A stretch of DNA of 64,000 nucleotides from Xanthomonas arboricola pv. juglandis (GTDB lineage Bacteria; Pseudomonadota; Gammaproteobacteria; Xanthomonadales; Xanthomonadaceae), in contig NZ_JZEF01000003.1 in assembly GCF_001013475.1 (NCBI RefSeq), positions 898,427 to 962,426 of the forward strand, written 5' to 3'. Below are positions 62,478 to 64,000 of the stretch, piece by piece. The position numbers and the translations under genes were made by a program. Position 1 is the first letter of the stretch, and each line of letters opens with the position of its first letter. Under the pieces are notes generated by a model, which was given only the letters and a program-made list of their open reading frames with translations, was not told where the DNA came from and did no database searches.

Positions 62478-63169
62478 ACCAAGCCGCTACTCAGGGCGGG
62501 GGGATGTCGGGTGTAGACGCGCCCACGAATGGCATACGGGACAATCTGGGCGCTCTGCACCGTGACACTGTCGGTCAGCGGGCGCACGTCATCGTTGGTG
62601 AGAATCGAAGCGACCTGGTCCAACAACGCCTGTGGAGCCGTGCCATCGCCGGTGCGCGACTGGACGGTGACCAGCACTTGTCCGGGTGCGGGGCTGGTGG
62701 CACTGGCGTCCATGACATCGGCCGCTGCGCTCAGCGCGTGATAGATGTACGCGCCCTCGGGGCCGGCAACGCTGAAGCCCTCCGGTGCCAGCTGGATCCG
62801 GCGACGAAAGTCCATGTCCGACTCAAAGGTCGGTGGGGTGCTGTTCTCCGGCTGCCCTGCATCGAGCACCAGGCGCGCGACGCCAAACAATGCGCCCAGG
62901 TGATCGAGGTTGGTGCCGGTGGCGAAGGCCAGCATGGTCTGCTGGGCCTTGTCGTTGGCGCGCTGGCGGAGCAGCAGCTCGCGGGCCGCGAACAACTGCA
63001 GGAGCTTGTAGACGGGATCCGACTCGGTGAGTGCGGAGAACTCCGGCATGAGCCGGCGAAACTGGGCAAGAGCCTCAGCGAAGATCGTCTCGAAGTCCAG
63101 CGCCTCGATCAAATCCGGCGCCTGCAGCTTAGAGAGGTCAACTGCATTGAAAGAAGCCATAGTGGCACC

Positions 63170-63198
63170 GATGGGGAACCCAGGTAGGGTTCCCCATC
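63170..63198. other. hairpin just upstream of gpJ
   Basis: 12-bp perfect stem GATGGGGAACCC/GGGTTCCCCATC with a 5-base loop. It lies nine bases before the gpJ start codon (63160) on the minus strand. No T-run follows, so it is not a standard terminator. It could be a control stem that hides the ribosome-binding site of gpJ, or mark the junction with an inserted gene. Confidence 0.5.
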
Positions 63199-63341
63199 AG
63201 GTCGTTCAGACCAATGCAAACGCTTTGTAGAGCGCTGCTTTACAAGGCGGTCTGAACTAAAGGAGTTGCGTTTTAATTACTGAAAATCAGTGCAGGCATT
63301 TGCCACGATCAAGTAATTGGTTGTGAATTCAGAAAATATGA

Positions 63342-63662
63342 TTACCTGTCTACGCAAATCCACTCGCCAGTGACATTAAATTTACCTGACCCGATCAAAT
63401 CTGCACTCGTCCTTCCGAGACGTACTGACTTTGTTTGTGGAAAGCCGCCCTTGCACCTGGCATATCCATACTTCCATTGGTTGCTCCAAATCTCAGATCT
63501 GGATGGGCCATCCTCATTGTATGAGGTCATCTCGCTTGCTTGCCAGAACGCACCCATGTCTCTTGCAGAAGCTGCGCCGGCGAGTACCGTGGCTAGCAAG
63601 GCACCAACTAACAAAAATTTATTTCGTGCAGTACGTGAGGTTGAGTGCGGTGAAGTGCTCAT
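63342..63662 (-). CDS. small secreted protein in the prophage (unknown)
   Basis: A 106-residue protein with a signal peptide (NKFLLVGALLATVLAGAASA), then a mature part of about 70 residues with two Cys (CKGG and WICVDR) and DMGAFWQASEMTSYNEDGPS. I do not recognise the family. The stretch has lower GC than the phage tail genes, which suggests an inserted cargo (moron) gene upstream of gpJ, where P2-like phages have W. It is monocistronic. Possible secreted host-interaction or superinfection-exclusion protein; inference only. Confidence 0.65.
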   Translation of the reverse strand: MSTSPHSTSRTARNKFLLVGALLATVLAGAASARDMGAFWQASEMTSYNEDGPSRSEIWSNQWKYGYARCKGGFPQTKSVRLGRTSADLIGSGKFNVTGEWICVDR

Positions 63663-63874
63663 TATTTCTCCGTTCGATTGGCGTGGCGTGGGGTGCGTGG
63701 GAAGTTTCTTAAACAGCTAGTCACTCACAGCCGAGACTACAATTCAGGCGGGAAGGAGCAATGGAGGCCACTTCGTTTGGCAGCGTTTTTCTTCGCGAAA
63801 ATCAGTTGAGCCGCACAGATCATCTAAGTAACAGGGGTCTTATTGAGACTAGCCATCCCCAAGGTGACTTAGGA

Positions 63875-64000
63875 TTATGTTTTCTGTGATGTGACGATCT
63901 TCTTTGGTAAAACCCAATAACATGCGCTTTTCGGTAATCCCCCGCTTTTAGCGGACTCCAGAAGTGGAGTTATGCAGCCATCGCCAGTTTCATCGCTGGC
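63875..64000 (-). other. open frame at the window edge, unidentified
   Basis: On the minus strand a frame is open from the edge to TAA 63875-63877: 41 codons reading ASDETGDGCITPLLESAKSG and then GLPKSACYWVLPKKIVTSQK, T. It may be the C-terminus of a gene that continues beyond the window. The region is A+T-richer than the tail genes. It is not a tail protein that I know; 63663-63874 looks intergenic. Confidence 0.3.

Larger units (their letters stand above)
61307..62509 (+). mobile_element. IS3 family (IS407 group) insertion sequence, 1,203 bp
   Basis: The ends CGACGTCCCCCC (left) and CGACATCCCCCC (right, complement strand) are inverted repeats that go on with TGAGTAGC on both sides. The flanks repeat GGTG at 61303-61306 and 62510-62513, a 4-bp target duplication as expected for the IS407 group. 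Two overlapping frames, orfA and orfB, are present with a slippery AAAAAAG heptamer at 61626-61632. It lies in the opposite direction to the disrupted gpJ gene. Ends and duplication make the element complete. Confidence 0.93.
61063..63160 (-). pseudogene. phage baseplate J-like gene, split by an IS element
   Basis: The gene is interrupted by the IS at 61307-62509. Without the IS and one copy of the GGTG duplication it reads as one frame: 217 codons from ATG 63160 to 62510 and 80 codons from 61302 to TAA 61063, total 296 residues, and the junction RGRVYT-YAGPDSAVV is natural. The N-terminus MASFNAVDLSKLQAPDLIEAL, TGTNLDHLGALFGVARL and DRVL-like QVASILTNDDVRPLTDSV are typical of P2 gpJ baseplate wedge proteins. 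With the insert the product stops soon after the junction, so baseplate assembly should fail. Confidence 0.9.
58365..64000. mobile_element. prophage, P2-like tail-gene end (continues beyond window)
   Basis: From about 58365 to the window edge genes run on the minus strand in P2 order J-I-H when read in the direction of transcription: baseplate J (split), tail protein I and tail fibre H (split). A small secreted-protein gene lies further upstream. The left end lies in rimO; an attachment site is likely there. No integrase, repressor, capsid or lysis gene is in the window, so its completeness is unknown. It may be a cryptic or active P2-like phage or a tailocin. Confidence 0.85.

Noticed and set aside
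1..64000. CRISPR arrays, tRNA and rRNA genes
   Set aside because: I found no regularly spaced direct repeats of CRISPR type and no cloverleaf or rRNA-like sequences by eye. A tRNA scan could still find one that I missed.

Overview
The window is high-GC chromosomal DNA of a Xanthomonas-type gammaproteobacterium (Xanthomonadaceae). I infer this from recall of protein families and gene order (leuS-lptE-holA-nadD-rsfS-rlmH, maf-rng-yhdP, tldD-darP-pmbA), from the Oar-like TonB-dependent receptor and from the M13 peptidase cluster; no search was run. About 58.3 kb is ordinary chromosome. The last 5.6 kb is the tail-gene end of a P2-like prophage lying in the 5' end of rimO.

Layout. 0-8.5 kb: 3' end of leuS, then lptE, holA, nadD and rsfS; a J-domain protein and a divergent Tat-exported PhoX-type phosphatase separate this run from rlmH. 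8.8-17.6 kb: a TonB-like protein, a SIMPL-domain protein, maf-rng, the giant AsmA-like yhdP and a DUF6065-like gene. 17.7-26 kb: tldD, darP and pmbA, a DUF4870 membrane protein, a decayed M35-type metalloprotease, then ispA-xseB and tilS on the minus strand. 26-39 kb: alkaline phosphatase, a dicarboxylate/amino-acid symporter, a methyltransferase, an acyl-CoA thioesterase, two NlpC/P60 hydrolases, a SlyD-like isomerase, a DUF418 protein, an FAD amino-acid dehydrogenase overlapping gor, an alkyltransferase-like protein and a rhomboid protease with a duplicated 3' end. 39-54 kb: three tandem M13 metallopeptidases (one lacking a zinc ligand), an FAD desaturase-like oxidoreductase and two TonB-dependent receptors (one frameshifted). 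54.6-58.1 kb: mrp, dcd, two tiny paralogous membrane proteins, a HIT protein and a dienelactone hydrolase.

58.3-64 kb: the first 19 codons of rimO run into prophage DNA. Tail genes on the minus strand follow the P2 order J-I-H. Gene J is split by a 1,203-bp IS407-group insertion sequence with a perfect 4-bp target duplication, and the tail-fibre gene appears split by a one-base frameshift. A small secreted-protein gene lies upstream of J.

Regulatory and repeat signals seen by eye: PhoB-box-like sites with spaced -10 elements in front of both phosphatase genes, which suggests a shared phosphate-starvation response; a CRP/Clp-type site before an NlpC/P60 gene; six copies of a 28-bp element made of four 7-bp units, one coding inside nadD and one inside darP; and two REP-like palindromes after the rhomboid gene. 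Four genes carry frameshifts or an insertion. The single-base shifts could be real decay or sequencing error, and the sequence alone cannot decide.
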